Positions 44,518-53,187 of a stretch of DNA of 64,000 nucleotides are shown piece by piece. Under the pieces are notes generated by a model. The model was not told the origin of the DNA. It saw only the letters and a program-made list of their open reading frames with translations, and did no database searches. The DNA is from Akkermansiaceae bacterium (GTDB lineage: Bacteria > Verrucomicrobiota > Verrucomicrobiia > Verrucomicrobiales > Akkermansiaceae): contig CAJJBR010000014.1 in the NCBI GenBank assembly GCA_905182475.1, forward strand, positions 1 through 64,000, given 5' to 3'. A program made the position numbers and the translations under genes. The first letter of the stretch is position 1, and every line of letters starts with the position of its first letter.

Positions 44518-45591
44518 TTACTTTGCGAGGATGTCGTCCATCGCATCGATGAGTTCCTGAATGGTCGCTTCGGTTTCGTTGCCCATGTTGGAAATACGGA
44601 AGGTCGTTCCTTTGATTTTCCCGTAGCCGCCGTTGATGAGGAAATTGTATTTCGTTTTCAGCTCCTTGATGAATGCTGAGAGGTCGAAGTTTTCCGGAGT
44701 AGCGAAACAGGTGAGAGCAAAGGAACGGTGTCCTTCGGGAGCGAAGAGTTCGAATTCGTGCTTAGCGCCCCATGCGTGGATCATTGCGTTGGTCTTTGCG
44801 TGGCGCTTCTTGCGTGCTGCGAAACCTTCCTTGGCGATCTCACTAAGCATGAACTGGAGTCCGAAGAGCAGGGAAATGCAGGGAGTGGTCGGGGTATTGT
44901 TCTTCTTGTCGTTTTTCGCAAACTCGTGGAAGTCGAAGTAATAGCCACGGTTCTCGATGGTCTTCGCGCGTGCCATGGCCGCGTCGGATACAGCAAATAG
45001 CGCAAGGCCGGGAGGCAGGGCGAGTGCTTTCTGGACACCGGCGAGGCAGACGTCGATGCCGTGCTTGTCCATGTCGATATCGACGGTGGAAAGGGACGAG
45101 ACGCTATCTACTACGAGCATCGTATCAGGAAAGGATTTAACGACCTTGGAAACCGCTTCGAGGTCGTTGAGGACTCCGGTGGATGTTTCCGAGTGGATGA
45201 AAGTCACGGTGTCGAATCCGCCTTCGGAGAGCTTCGCGCGAACGACTTCTGGGTCGATAGCTTCGCCCCATTCCACCTGGATTGCTTCCGCTTCGAAGCC
45301 GCATTTTTTCGCAACATCGATCCATTTGTCTGAGAAAGCACCGCAGCAGAGGCAGAGGACTTTCTTTTGGACTAGGTTGCGGAGGGCCGCTTCCATCACG
45401 CCCCAGGCGGAGGAGGTGGAAAGGAAGACGGGGCGCTCGGTGCCGAAAATTTCCTTCAGGCCGGGCTGGAGGGAGGAGTAGAGCTGTTCGAAATCGGAAC
45501 CACGATGGCCGATCATTGTGTGGGACATTGCCGCGAAAGTTTCAGGTGAAACATCTACGGGGCCTGGACTGAAGAGTTTGGGAGTTGGCAT
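44518..45591 (-). CDS. Class V aminotransferase (alanine-glyoxylate/serine-pyruvate type)
   Basis: The start is set at ATG 45591 (MPTPKLFSPGPVDVSPE), giving 357 residues. The PLP-fold landmarks are GHRGSDFEQLY, STSSAWGVMEAAL, HSETSTGVLNDLE, and the Schiff-base lysine in CLAGVQKALALPPGLAL. The family interconverts alanine or serine with glyoxylate or pyruvate, or makes phosphoserine, so a part in serine or glycine metabolism is likely. The longer ORF start runs back into a heptad CACT array 10 bp upstream. It is co-directional with dapA and hisC. Confidence 0.9.
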   Translation of the reverse strand: MPTPKLFSPGPVDVSPETFAAMSHTMIGHRGSDFEQLYSSLQPGLKEIFGTERPVFLSTSSAWGVMEAALRNLVQKKVLCLCCGAFSDKWIDVAKKCGFEAEAIQVEWGEAIDPEVVRAKLSEGGFDTVTFIHSETSTGVLNDLEAVSKVVKSFPDTMLVVDSVSSLSTVDIDMDKHGIDVCLAGVQKALALPPGLALFAVSDAAMARAKTIENRGYYFDFHEFAKNDKKNNTPTTPCISLLFGLQFMLSEIAKEGFAARKKRHAKTNAMIHAWGAKHEFELFAPEGHRSFALTCFATPENFDLSAFIKELKTKYNFLINGGYGKIKGTTFRISNMGNETEATIQELIDAMDDILAK

Positions 45592-45600
45592 GGTGGTGAA

Positions 45601-45625
45601 AGTGGAAAGTGCCGAGTGATCAGTG
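45601..45625. repeat. Heptad AGTG array upstream of the class V aminotransferase
   Basis: AGTG at 45601, 45608, 45615 and 45622, exactly 7 bp apart. It shares the core GCCGAGTGATCAGTGGAAGA with the array upstream of lnt. No Shine-Dalgarno is visible between it and the start codon. Confidence 0.85.
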
Positions 45626-45644
45626 GAAGATTTAGGTCGAGAGG

Positions 45645-46526
45645 TTAGATGAGGTTGTAGGATCTTAGCAGGGCGCGGAGTGCTACGAGGTTGTCCTCGT
45701 CCATCGGTGCGAGAGGGAGGCGTAGCTCGGCCGAGCAATGGCCTTGGAGTGCGACTGCGGTTTTGATTGGCACGGGGTTCACATCAAGGGACATTAGGCC
45801 GCGCATGAGCGGATAGTATTGCTTTTGCATTGCGAGAGCCTCGGTAAATTCCGCCGCGAGGCAGTGGTTCACGAGCTTAGAAATCACCTCGGGGACGAGG
45901 TTTGCAGCGACGGAGACGAGGCCGTTCGCACCGCAGGAAATGAAAGGTAGTGTGAGCGGATCGTCACCACTGAGAATACCGAAGCCGTCCGGGAGTGCTT
46001 GGACGAGCTGGTTGATCCTATCAACTGATCCGCCCGCTTCCTTGATCGCCGTGATGTTCTTGCAGTCCGCGGCTAGGCGGGCAGCAGTCTCCGGAGCGAT
46101 CTCAATGGATGACCTGCCGGGAACCGAATACAGCATGATCGGCAGGGAGGTGCTGTCGGCGATGGCTTTAAAATGAAGATACAGACCTTCTTGGGAGGGT
46201 TTGTTGTAGTAGGGGCAAACCTGCAATGACGCATCGGCTCCGAGTTTTTCGGCTGCCTGGGTAAGTTCTATGGCCTCGGAGGTTGAATTGGCACCTGTGC
46301 CAGCGATGACCTTAATTCGGCCTTTCGCCGCCTGAATCGCGAGTCGAATCACCTCGATGTGGTCCTCGGCTCCGAGGGTAGGTGACTCACCCGTCGTGCC
46401 GACTGGGACGATGCCGTTGATCCCTCCTGCGATTTGACGCTCGATGAGAGCCTCGAAGGCCGGGACATCGATAGTTCCGTTTTGGAAAGGGGTGATAAGG
46501 GCGGTATGTGTGCCGGTAAAGTTCAT
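45645..46526 (-). CDS. dapA: 4-hydroxy-tetrahydrodipicolinate synthase
   Basis: From ATG 46526 (MNFTGTHTALITPF) the protein has 293 residues. The TIM barrel shows GTTGESPTL, the catalytic Tyr in MLYSVPGRSSIEI and the Schiff-base Lys in ITAIKEAGGSVDRI. It condenses pyruvate and aspartate semialdehyde in lysine and diaminopimelate synthesis. It lies 43 bp downstream of hisC, with a partial AGTG heptad array in the gap. Confidence 0.95.
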   Translation of the reverse strand: MNFTGTHTALITPFQNGTIDVPAFEALIERQIAGGINGIVPVGTTGESPTLGAEDHIEVIRLAIQAAKGRIKVIAGTGANSTSEAIELTQAAEKLGADASLQVCPYYNKPSQEGLYLHFKAIADSTSLPIMLYSVPGRSSIEIAPETAARLAADCKNITAIKEAGGSVDRINQLVQALPDGFGILSGDDPLTLPFISCGANGLVSVAANLVPEVISKLVNHCLAAEFTEALAMQKQYYPLMRGLMSLDVNPVPIKTAVALQGHCSAELRLPLAPMDEDNLVALRALLRSYNLI

Positions 46527-46550
46527 GAGTCGGGGACTTTGGGGAAAGGG

Positions 46551-46568
46551 AGTGAAAAGTAAACAGTG
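46551..46568. repeat. Short heptad array upstream of dapA
   Basis: AGTG at 46551, AGTA at 46558 and AGTG at 46565, exactly 7 bp apart, lie in the hisC-dapA gap 25 bp before the dapA start. Related to the arrays at 28.2 and 45.6 kb. Confidence 0.65.
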
Positions 46569-46569
46569 A

Positions 46570-47676
46570 TCAATTGGTTGCGGAAATTGCAAGAACGTGG
46601 TCGAGGACTTCGAGAGCGCGGTGATTTTCCGCAGAGGTTCCGATTGAGATTCTTACCCAGCCGGGCAGCTTGTAGCCCCTCATTGCGCGGACAATTACCC
46701 CCTGCTTGAGCATTTCCTTGAAAACGAGATCGCCGTCACCGACCTCGACGAGAATGAAGTTTGCAACGGAGGGGACGAAATTAATACCGCGCTGAGCAAA
46801 CGCCTTTTCGTAAAACTCCAGACCCTGGCGATTGATTGCGCGGGTCTTTTCGATGTGGTCGGTATCATCAAGAGCCGCGAGCGCACCCGCTTGTGCGATG
46901 GCGTTCGTGTTGAAAGGCTGGCGCGCTTTCTGGAGGAGATCGGAAAGGGGTTTTGGCGCAACTCCATATCCGATACGCAGGGCGGCGAGGCCGTGGATCT
47001 TCGAACAAGTGCGGAGAACGATCACGTTTTTCCCGGCACGGACGTGCTTGAGGACATCCGGTGGTGTGTCTAGAAATTCGAAATATGCTTCGTCGAATAC
47101 CGCCACCACATGATCCGGTAACCTATCGATGAAATTGTCGATGGCTTCCTGGGTGACCTGTGTACCGGTCGGGTTGTTTGGGTTTGCGATGAAAACCAGG
47201 CGAGTGTTTTGCGTGATCGCATCTGCCATCGCTTCGAGATCGTGGATGAAATCCGGATCGTCGACCTCGACGTATTTCGCGCCAAAGAGGGTAGCCATCA
47301 GCTTGTAGACCACAAAGGCGTGCTTCGCGGCGATGAGTTCCGCATCGCGGTTCAGGAAGGTGTGGCAGAGAAACTCGATAATTTCATTGGAGCCGTTTCC
47401 AAGGATGATGTTTTCAATGTCGAATCCAAGTTTTCCTGCGATGGCAGAGCGGAGCTTGTAGCCGCCGCCGTCCGGGTAGATGTGTGACTGCTCGATGGCC
47501 TTACGCATTGCCTCCTTTGCCAGCGGGGAGGGGCCTAGCGGGTTTTCGTTCGAGGCGACTTTTACAATAGCTGAGGGATCGAGACCGAGTTCACGTGCGG
47601 TTTCTTCGATAGGTTTCCCCGGCTCGTAGGCTACGAGATCACAGACAAAAGAGTTGGCGGCATCCGAAATGGGCAT
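46570..47676 (-). CDS. hisC: Histidinol-phosphate aminotransferase
   Basis: A 368-residue class I/II aminotransferase with KVASNENPLGPSPLAKEAM at the N-terminus, LGNGSNEIIEFL, FIANPNNPTGT, and the PLP lysine in RTCSKIHGLAALRIGYG. This motif set is that of HisC, which transaminates imidazole acetol phosphate; such enzymes may also act on aromatic keto acids. It is isolated from other his genes, and is followed by dapA and the class V aminotransferase. Confidence 0.93.
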   Translation of the reverse strand: MPISDAANSFVCDLVAYEPGKPIEETARELGLDPSAIVKVASNENPLGPSPLAKEAMRKAIEQSHIYPDGGGYKLRSAIAGKLGFDIENIILGNGSNEIIEFLCHTFLNRDAELIAAKHAFVVYKLMATLFGAKYVEVDDPDFIHDLEAMADAITQNTRLVFIANPNNPTGTQVTQEAIDNFIDRLPDHVVAVFDEAYFEFLDTPPDVLKHVRAGKNVIVLRTCSKIHGLAALRIGYGVAPKPLSDLLQKARQPFNTNAIAQAGALAALDDTDHIEKTRAINRQGLEFYEKAFAQRGINFVPSVANFILVEVGDGDLVFKEMLKQGVIVRAMRGYKLPGWVRISIGTSAENHRALEVLDHVLAISATN

Positions 47677-47732
47677 GCGCTTGACTTAGGACGGATTCAC
47701 CTGCCAGTCAATGGTTTGAAAACCGCAGTGAT

Positions 47733-48077
47733 TCACGAAATACCCTCGTAGGCACCCTTGAATCCAACCCGCGTCGATTTGTCCGTGATGAGGAAGGGGC
47801 GTTTGATGAGGTTTCCGTTGGAGGCTAGGAGCGCGATGGCTTGGTCTTCGGAGAAGGTGGGGAGCTGGTCTTTTAGGTTGAGGGAGCGGTAGTCCAGACC
47901 GGAGGTGTTGAAGAGTTTGCGGAGGTCGCCATTGAGGTCGGCGAGGGCGCGGCGGAGGTCTTCGGTGGAGGGAGGGGTTTCGCGAATGGGGATTTCCTGG
48001 AAGGGGATGTGGTTTTCCTTGAGCCATTTGGTGGCTTTGCGGCAGGAGTCGCAGGTTTTCAGGGTGTAGATGGTCAT
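47733..48077 (-). CDS. ArsC/Spx-family thioredoxin-fold protein
   Basis: A 114-residue protein with the CDSC motif near the N-terminus (TIYTLKTCDSCRKATKWL), PFQEIPIRETPP, and the conserved NLIKRPFLI segment. It is the YffB/ArsC-like form. A true arsenate reductase would need a resistance context, which is absent, so a general redox role is more likely. A heptad TTTAAA array starts 6 bp before the ATG. It is co-directional with hisC. Confidence 0.88.
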   Translation of the reverse strand: MTIYTLKTCDSCRKATKWLKENHIPFQEIPIRETPPSTEDLRRALADLNGDLRKLFNTSGLDYRSLNLKDQLPTFSEDQAIALLASNGNLIKRPFLITDKSTRVGFKGAYEGIS

Positions 48078-48082
48078 GAAAC

Positions 48083-48108
48083 TTTAAACTTTAAATTTGA
48101 AACCTCAA
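48083..48108. repeat. Heptad AT-rich array upstream of the ArsC-family gene
   Basis: TTTAAA at 48083 and 48090, TTGAAA at 48097 and CTCAA at 48104 step by 7 bp. In the gene direction it reads GTTTCAA, ATTTAAA, GTTTAAA, and runs almost to the ATG. No Shine-Dalgarno is visible. Confidence 0.7.
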
Positions 48109-48201
48109 TGAAGAGGGGTGGCTGCGGACTCAAGTTTGAGGAAAGGTATTGGAATTTATCTCTTCCTCCATGTCCGCTGCGCTACCATTGCGTTCCTTTT
48201 G

Positions 48202-48912
48202 CTATAGACCCCAGGCTCCGGCTTTGGTGGATTTTGCGGTTTTTTGGAGGCTGAGGAGGTGGGCTTCGTGTTTGCGTTCGGAGGTGCCGTCCGGCATGGG
48301 GGCACCTTTGGTGTGGATGCGGGCGTAGCCTTTTTCTACGAGGAGTTCGTGGAGGTAACGGGTTTTTTCGTTGTAGGAAAGCTGGATGAAGGCGTGGTAG
48401 CGTCGGTCGTTAAAAGGACTGTCCCATTCGGTTTGGACGGTAAAAGGGGCTTTGGAGAGGTGGGTGAGGGTGAATTCCTTGGCCTTTTTGCCTATCCCGA
48501 CGGCTTGCTCGGGGGTGATGCGACCCATGGCATCGGCTTGCTGGTCGATGCGGCGGTGGTTATTCTCGCCGCCACCGTAGGTTTTGAAGTCGCTCTCCGG
48601 GGTGTCGACGAAATAGAGGCGGACGATTTCCTTTTTGCCATCAGGGAAAAGGACACGAAAGGAATCTCCGTCGTTGCTACGGTCTTTCGTTAGAGTGCAG
48701 CCATAATAAACGTCGTATCGTCCAATGCGTTCCGGACCGGTGGATTTTTCGGAAGATGTCCGTGTATCTGCGGGAACGGGTTTGGAATTCTCTGGATTGA
48801 AAAATGATCTGAGCTTGCCTTGGCCGTAGGCGTCGTAGATCCAGATGGCAACGGCTGCGCAGAGGATGAGAATGGGCAGGATGGGTGATCTTTTCGAGCG
48901 CTTGCGGGACAT
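48202..48912 (-). CDS. Thermonuclease (SNase-like) family protein, membrane-anchored
   Basis: A 236-residue protein. An N-terminal helix (SPILPILILCAAVAIWIYDA) after a basic start acts as an anchor or signal. The SNase domain (about 75-220) has the catalytic region RLYFVDTPESDF, KAKEFTLTHL and NDRRYHAFIQLS. It probably cuts nucleic acid outside the cytoplasm. The end (KHEAHLLSLQKTAKSTKAGAWGL) is typical. A heptad array lies 11 bp before the ATG. Confidence 0.88.
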   Translation of the reverse strand: MSRKRSKRSPILPILILCAAVAIWIYDAYGQGKLRSFFNPENSKPVPADTRTSSEKSTGPERIGRYDVYYGCTLTKDRSNDGDSFRVLFPDGKKEIVRLYFVDTPESDFKTYGGGENNHRRIDQQADAMGRITPEQAVGIGKKAKEFTLTHLSKAPFTVQTEWDSPFNDRRYHAFIQLSYNEKTRYLHELLVEKGYARIHTKGAPMPDGTSERKHEAHLLSLQKTAKSTKAGAWGL

Positions 48913-48922
48913 GCGGAGAAAC

Positions 48923-48949
48923 TCTAAATTCTAAACTTTAAACTCCAAG
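48923..48949. repeat. Heptad AT-rich array upstream of the thermonuclease gene
   Basis: TCTAAA at 48923 and 48930, TTTAAA at 48937 and TCCAAG at 48944, exactly 7 bp apart. In the gene direction this is GTTTAAA, GTTTAGA, ATTTAGA, GTTTCTC just before the ATG. Confidence 0.85.
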
Positions 48950-48990
48950 GAAGAATGTCTCCGCTGGCATCTCCGGGCAGGGTGCCCCAG

Positions 48991-49719
48991 CTACAGCCCT
49001 TTGAAGCCGGCGTATTCCTTGTAGGTGCCGGTGGGGATTGCGACGGGGCGCCACTCGCGGTTTAAGCGGCGATATTTCTTGATGAACTTAGTTGGATCCG
49101 CCCAGTTGGCGAGATCCGAAGGAACGCTGCTGCGGTGCATTCCCGTGTTGATGTTGTGGCGGATCTCGAAATGGAGGTGGGCGGCATACATTCCGAAGTT
49201 GCTGCCGATTGTTCCGAGTTGCTGCCCTCGTTTCAGGTTCTGGCCGACTTTTACCATCATTTTGTCGAGGTGGCCGTAAAGGGAATCGACGTATTTGATT
49301 TTTCCGCTACTCGGGTCGCGGTATGCATGGCGGACTAGAACCACGTTTCCCCAGCCTTTGCGCACGTTGTGGGCGAAGGTGACGATGCCATCGGCACAGG
49401 AGTAGACAGGGTCTCTAAGGTCGGTATTACCACCGGCACGCCCGTTCCAATCCTCGCCGAAGTGGGTGGGTGAGCGTAGGCGCAGTCCGCGAGCTTTGTA
49501 ATATCCAGCGGAGTTTGGCTTACCAACGGGGAAGTCAAAGCCATCGGCTAGATTTACTTTTGCGCCGCGCGCGTCGAGCTGGGAGGGTAAAAGAAGGCAG
49601 CAAAATAAAAATACCGAAACAAGCCCCTGTGACAAAATACGACGAGTCAGGGGGGAGCCGTTTCCAACTGGGAGTTGTTTCGGGAGAAATACCATCCGCG
49701 TCCATTTCTCTCCTCGCAT
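48991..49719 (-). CDS. M23 family metallopeptidase, exported
   Basis: A 242-residue protein with a signal segment (LVSVFLFCCLLLPSQLDA) ending before ARGAKVNL. The LytM/M23 core shows the first zinc ligands in SPTHFGEDWNG, then VRHAYRD and DSLYGHLDKM, and the HxH motif in AAHLHFEIRHN. It likely cleaves peptidoglycan peptides in the periplasm. The start could be the inner ATG eight residues in. It lies downstream of the MFS transporter terminator on the same strand. Confidence 0.9.
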   Translation of the reverse strand: MRGEKWTRMVFLPKQLPVGNGSPLTRRILSQGLVSVFLFCCLLLPSQLDARGAKVNLADGFDFPVGKPNSAGYYKARGLRLRSPTHFGEDWNGRAGGNTDLRDPVYSCADGIVTFAHNVRKGWGNVVLVRHAYRDPSSGKIKYVDSLYGHLDKMMVKVGQNLKRGQQLGTIGSNFGMYAAHLHFEIRHNINTGMHRSSVPSDLANWADPTKFIKKYRRLNREWRPVAIPTGTYKEYAGFKGL

Positions 49720-49742
49720 GCCGTTTGAAGCAAGAGAAAAGA

Positions 49743-49774
49743 AGACGGCGCACCTTTTCAGGGGTGCGCCGTCT
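49743..49774 (-). terminator. Rho-independent terminator after the MFS transporter
   Basis: A perfect 12-bp stem AGACGGCGCACC/GGTGCGCCGTCT with an 8-base loop lies 27 bp past the MFS stop. On the minus strand it is followed by a T/C-rich stretch (TCTTTTCTC). Confidence 0.85.
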
Positions 49775-49800
49775 CGGGGAAGGATTATGGAAAAATCCGT

Positions 49801-51396
49801 TTAGCGGACAGGTCCTTCGACTCCGCCGGCCATTTCTTCAATGCTCAGTGGTTTATAGCCACCGATAGATTTGAAGTAGATGAAGAGGATCAGGTAGATC
49901 CCCGCCATGACAAGGGGGATGTAGGAATCCGCCTCAAGAGTGAGGCGGTCGCCTTTTTGGTCGGCTGCAACAACCGTTTCTTGCGCTTCGGTGCGATCTT
50001 CAGCCTCCTTGGCTTCGGCGAGTTTCGTGCCATCCAGACCGAACGCCTTCGTGGCCGGGATATTCAAGAAGGCGGAAGGTGTCTCCGCTTTATATTCCTC
50101 GTAGAGTGCGGAATCAGCTTTTTTCAGCTCTTCGCCAGCAAAACGGTCTTTCGAGTAGCCGAGACCTGGTCCACCAATGAGGCCGGCGGAAAGCATGCCG
50201 ATACCGCCCATGATGGACATAGCGACTGCACCGGTGTGGGGATAACGGTCACCAACAACTGCCAACATCGTAGGCCAGAAGAAGGTTTTTCCAACTGCGT
50301 AAATACCGAGTGCTACCATCGCCATGGCGAAGGATTGCATGTTGGCGGCCATTGAAAGGCCGGCGAAGGCGATCAACGAACAAACGAGGAGAAGGCCGAT
50401 GGGGGAAAGCTTGAGCTTAGTTTCAAGCCAATGTGCAGAGAAGCGGAGAGCGAACATGATGGCGGATGTCCATAGGAAGAGGTATTTTCCTTGCTCGGAG
50501 GTAAACAGGTTTCCGGTGATGTTCTGGATCCAGCCGTCCGTGCCGAGTTCGACTGCGCCGATCATGGCGTGGGCGATGAAAAGGATGAAGAGAATGATAG
50601 AACCCCAGGAAAACTTGGTCATCAGTGCGACAACGATGAGAAGCGCTCCACCGATACCGTAACCGATCATGTTCGAAGTTTCCGGTGCGATGCCTTTGAA
50701 TAGATCCCCGAAGAACAGTGCGAGGAGGTAGCAGGCGACGAGTGCGCCGAGGATTCCGACGGATTTGAACATCTGCACGAAGCTTGCGCCTTTCTCGGCG
50801 GCTTCGGATTTTGGATATTTCTGACCCATGAACATCACGCCGTAGGCGACTGTTGGGATAAGGTAGAGGGAGAGTTGGGTTTTCCAGCCGATTTCCATCT
50901 TGTCGTCAAGGAGCCATCCGGCTGCGACACCGAGGATCATACCTGCAGGCCACGCGGCGTGGAGCATGTTGAGGTAATGAGTCCGCTGTTTCGGATAAAG
51001 GGTGGCTACAAGCGGGTTTGCAACGGCTTCGAGGGTTCCGTTGGCAAAGGCGAAGAGGAACATTCCCCAGAAGAGGAAACTATAGGCATTCTCAGGAGTG
51101 CTTGCACCGAAGGTGACGAAGTAGGAGATAATGTGGCAGAGGAGGGCTACGAGGACGAGTTTTCCGTAGCCGATTTTATCAACAACAATACCTCCGAGGA
51201 TGATTCCGAAACAGAATCCCGAAAAGCCCGCACCACCGATTGCTCCAAGCTGGGCTCCGGTGAAGCCGTATTCCTTGGCCCAGTTGTCAAAAATGCCACC
51301 ACGAATGGCGAAACCTACGCCGGCGGCGAGGATGGCGATGAATCCGGCCCAGAAGAGCCGGCTAGCGTTTGGTGCAATTACGTCTGATTTACTCAT
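49801..51396 (-). CDS. MFS transporter
   Basis: A 531-residue protein with about 12 membrane helices ([42 protein letters not shown] and others). An acidic cytoplasmic loop of about 80 residues near the C-terminus ([17 protein letters not shown]-like, with [14 protein letters not shown]) precedes the last helix. The [13 protein letters not shown] stretch matches the MFS loop 2-3 signature. The substrate is unknown; sugars or nucleosides are plausible. It is a single-gene unit with its own terminator. Confidence 0.88.
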   Translation of the reverse strand: MSKSDVIAPNASRLFWAGFIAILAAGVGFAIRGGIFDNWAKEYGFTGAQLGAIGGAGFSGFCFGIILGGIVVDKIGYGKLVLVALLCHIISYFVTFGASTPENAYSFLFWGMFLFAFANGTLEAVANPLVATLYPKQRTHYLNMLHAAWPAGMILGVAAGWLLDDKMEIGWKTQLSLYLIPTVAYGVMFMGQKYPKSEAAEKGASFVQMFKSVGILGALVACYLLALFFGDLFKGIAPETSNMIGYGIGGALLIVVALMTKFSWGSIILFILFIAHAMIGAVELGTDGWIQNITGNLFTSEQGKYLFLWTSAIMFALRFSAHWLETKLKLSPIGLLLVCSLIAFAGLSMAANMQSFAMAMVALGIYAVGKTFFWPTMLAVVGDRYPHTGAVAMSIMGGIGMLSAGLIGGPGLGYSKDRFAGEELKKADSALYEEYKAETPSAFLNIPATKAFGLDGTKLAEAKEAEDRTEAQETVVAADQKGDRLTLEADSYIPLVMAGIYLILFIYFKSIGGYKPLSIEEMAGGVEGPVR

Positions 51397-51499
51397 GGAT
51401 TAACTTTATGGTCTGTGGGGATTATCGGTTAGGGAGGGGATTGGCAAGCATTCGAAGAGAAAAAGTTGTTTTTTTAGCTGATATTCAGGAGATCCTAAA

Positions 51500-52454
51500 T
51501 TCTCTGTCAGGGCACTAGGACCACATCGGACGCGGTTACCGAGCGGCTGGAGAAGGAATTTTTTCCCGAGTTCCTCGCGCGTACATCCCTCAATCTCCAT
51601 CACGGAGAGTGGCCAGGTAGAATAGAGGGGGAAATCCTTAAAATCCCTGGTCAAGGGCTTCGCGTTTTCAATCGTCTTCATCTACGTGCTAATTGCCATC
51701 CCGCTAAGGAGTTATACTGGCGCGCATTGGGATTTGTGATTTGGCGCTTCCGAAAACGGCGGAATTTCAGCTTTGAATTTTAGGTCCTCCTCGCTGTAGG
51801 CGAGATGCAACAACAGCATGGGGCTCTAGCCCCATGAACTTCCCAAACCAAGCCCATGGGTGCTGAATGCACGCGGGAAATGCACAACCATCCACCGTGA
51901 CTACAGCACGGGCATTGCCTGGAACATAGTTCATGGAGCTGAACCCCCATGCTGTTGTTGCGCCCTGCCTACAGCAGATTTTTCACAAGAGGTGAAGCGC
52001 GGCGGTATATCTGAAACCGCTGATCATCATGTCGATCATTCCTTTCGGAATCATCGGTGCACTCATGGGACACTACTTGATGGGTATCGATCTATCGATT
52101 CTCTCGGTCTTCGGCATACTCGCGCTTTCCGGTGTGGTGGTGAACGATTCCCTAGTCCTCGTCTGCGCGGTAAACGATCTTCAGGATGAAGGGGAATCCC
52201 TCCTCGAAGCAGTCTCCCGCGGCCGGGGTGAACCGGTTCCGCGCCATCCTCCTCACCTCGCTGACCACATTCTTTGGCCTAGCCCCGCTTCTTTTGGAAA
52301 AGGAAGTCCAGGCGCAATTTCTCAAGCCCATGGCCACATCTCTCGCCTTCGCCACCGTCATCTCCTTCCTGTGTTCATCATCATCATCATCATCAACGAT
52401 GTGCGTAAGGGGTTCAGAAAATACCTAGGTCTGGAAAAGGTGCCGATGCAGTAG
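51500..52454 (+). pseudogene. RND efflux transporter, decayed C-terminal portion
   Basis: Pieces of one RND (AcrB-like) permease appear in order over several frames: AVTERLEKEFFPEFLAR (about 51.52 kb), SLVKGFAFSIVFIYVLIAIP (to about 51717), then after a 290-bp insert PLIIMSIIPFGIIGALMGHY, DLSILSVFGILALSGVVVND, then in another frame [20 protein letters not shown], and finally [16 protein letters not shown]. The upstream two-thirds of the gene is missing. At least three frameshifts and one insertion are present, so it is dead. ORF-track entries here are fragments or shadows. Confidence 0.9.
51718..52007. mobile_element. MITE-like insert with long inverted repeats inside the RND pseudogene
   Basis: The insert separates RND codons ending IPLRSY from those starting LKPLIIM. 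It contains imperfect inverted repeats of about 47 bp (51794-51840 and 51927-51974): CTGTAGGC, GCAACAACAGCATGGGG and CATGAACT occur on one side and their reverse complements on the other. The left arm also holds a small palindrome GGGGCTCTAGCCCC. No transposase ORF is present. Its ends and target duplication were not resolved by eye. Confidence 0.65.
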
Positions 52455-52461
52455 GATAAGA

Positions 52462-52527
52462 ATGGAGCGCGGACTTTAGTCCGCAGGCAGTGCAAAGGTG
52501 GCCTGCGGACTAAAGTCCGCGTTCCAT
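52462..52527. repeat. REPIN-like doublet of inverted palindromes
   Basis: ATGGAGCGCGGACTTTAGTC begins a 27-bp arm at 52462-52488; its reverse complement is at 52501-52527 with one mismatch, around a 12-bp spacer. Each arm contains its own palindrome GCGGACTTTAGTCCGC. This nested arrangement matches REP doublets (REPINs). No RAYT transposase gene is in the window. Confidence 0.8.
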
Positions 52528-52545
52528 CCGCAGGAGGAAAGGAAC

Positions 52546-52563
52546 CGCGATTTAGAAATCGCG
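52546..52563. repeat. Short palindrome CGCGATTTAGAAATCGCG
   Basis: A perfect 8-bp stem with a 2-base centre lies 18 bp after the REPIN-like doublet and may be a related REP unit. The remaining 200 bp up to the PIN-domain gene hold no recognisable feature. Confidence 0.65.
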
Positions 52564-52770
52564 ACTGCAACCGGAAAGAGCTTCGTTGGGGTTGTCGCCG
52601 ATTCCGTCTTTACCGAAATCTGAATCCAATGCCGGCGAGCGGCGCAAAAACAGTAATCACGCAAAGGGTTTTGAAGCGGACGAGTCGATACACTCCATAT
52701 CCGAAAGCGAACACGAGTCCGAATTTTGCGAACTGACTCAACGCGATTTGAACAACCTCAGGCATGGCAG

Positions 52771-53187
52771 TTAGTCGAGAAACGGATTCACAATCCGCAA
52801 GTGCCCGAAGCTCCGCCCGTGCTGCAAATCCTCCGAGTAAAGTATACCCACACCGCTCTCCAGCGCCGCCGCCAGAATCAGGCAGTCATAGAAGCGGTAT
52901 TGGGTTTCCACATGGAGTTGGATGGCTTTTTTGTATAGCGCGGGGTTTGGGAAAGCTTGGCAATGAGGCCATAGAACCTCCTCCAAAAAAAGATCTAGAA
53001 ATTCCGGTTTCAACGGCACTTTGAATTTATGAAGCCCGACCGTTGAAAATTCTTGGATTACCTGCCAGCTAATCGCCCAAGGCGAGTCCGGTTTTATCAG
53101 CGAAAGGGCAATATCGCGTTTTTTGGGGATTTCCTTCTCGAACGCGTAAACTAGAATGTTCGTATCAAGGAAGTGGTCAGCGCTCAT
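52771..53187 (-). CDS. PIN-domain toxin (VapC-like)
   Basis: A 138-residue PIN-domain protein. The acidic catalytic residues are in HFLDTNILVYAF, SWQVIQEFS, RFYDCLILAAAL and YSEDLQHGR. VapC toxins are endoribonucleases cutting tRNA or rRNA. It overlaps by 11 bp the small gene upstream, which should be its antitoxin. It lies beside the RND pseudogene in a repeat-rich zone, consistent with an acquired module. Confidence 0.93.
   Translation of the reverse strand: MSADHFLDTNILVYAFEKEIPKKRDIALSLIKPDSPWAISWQVIQEFSTVGLHKFKVPLKPEFLDLFLEEVLWPHCQAFPNPALYKKAIQLHVETQYRFYDCLILAAALESGVGILYSEDLQHGRSFGHLRIVNPFLD

Noticed and set aside
47733-48077. True arsenate reductase
   Set aside because: The CxxC form fits the YffB/Spx-like group and there are no arsenic-resistance neighbours.
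51406-51681. 91-residue minus-strand ORF (MKTIENAKPLTRDF...)
   Set aside because: It is the antisense of RND pump codons (VKGFAFSIVFIYVLIAIP) on the plus strand, so it is a shadow.
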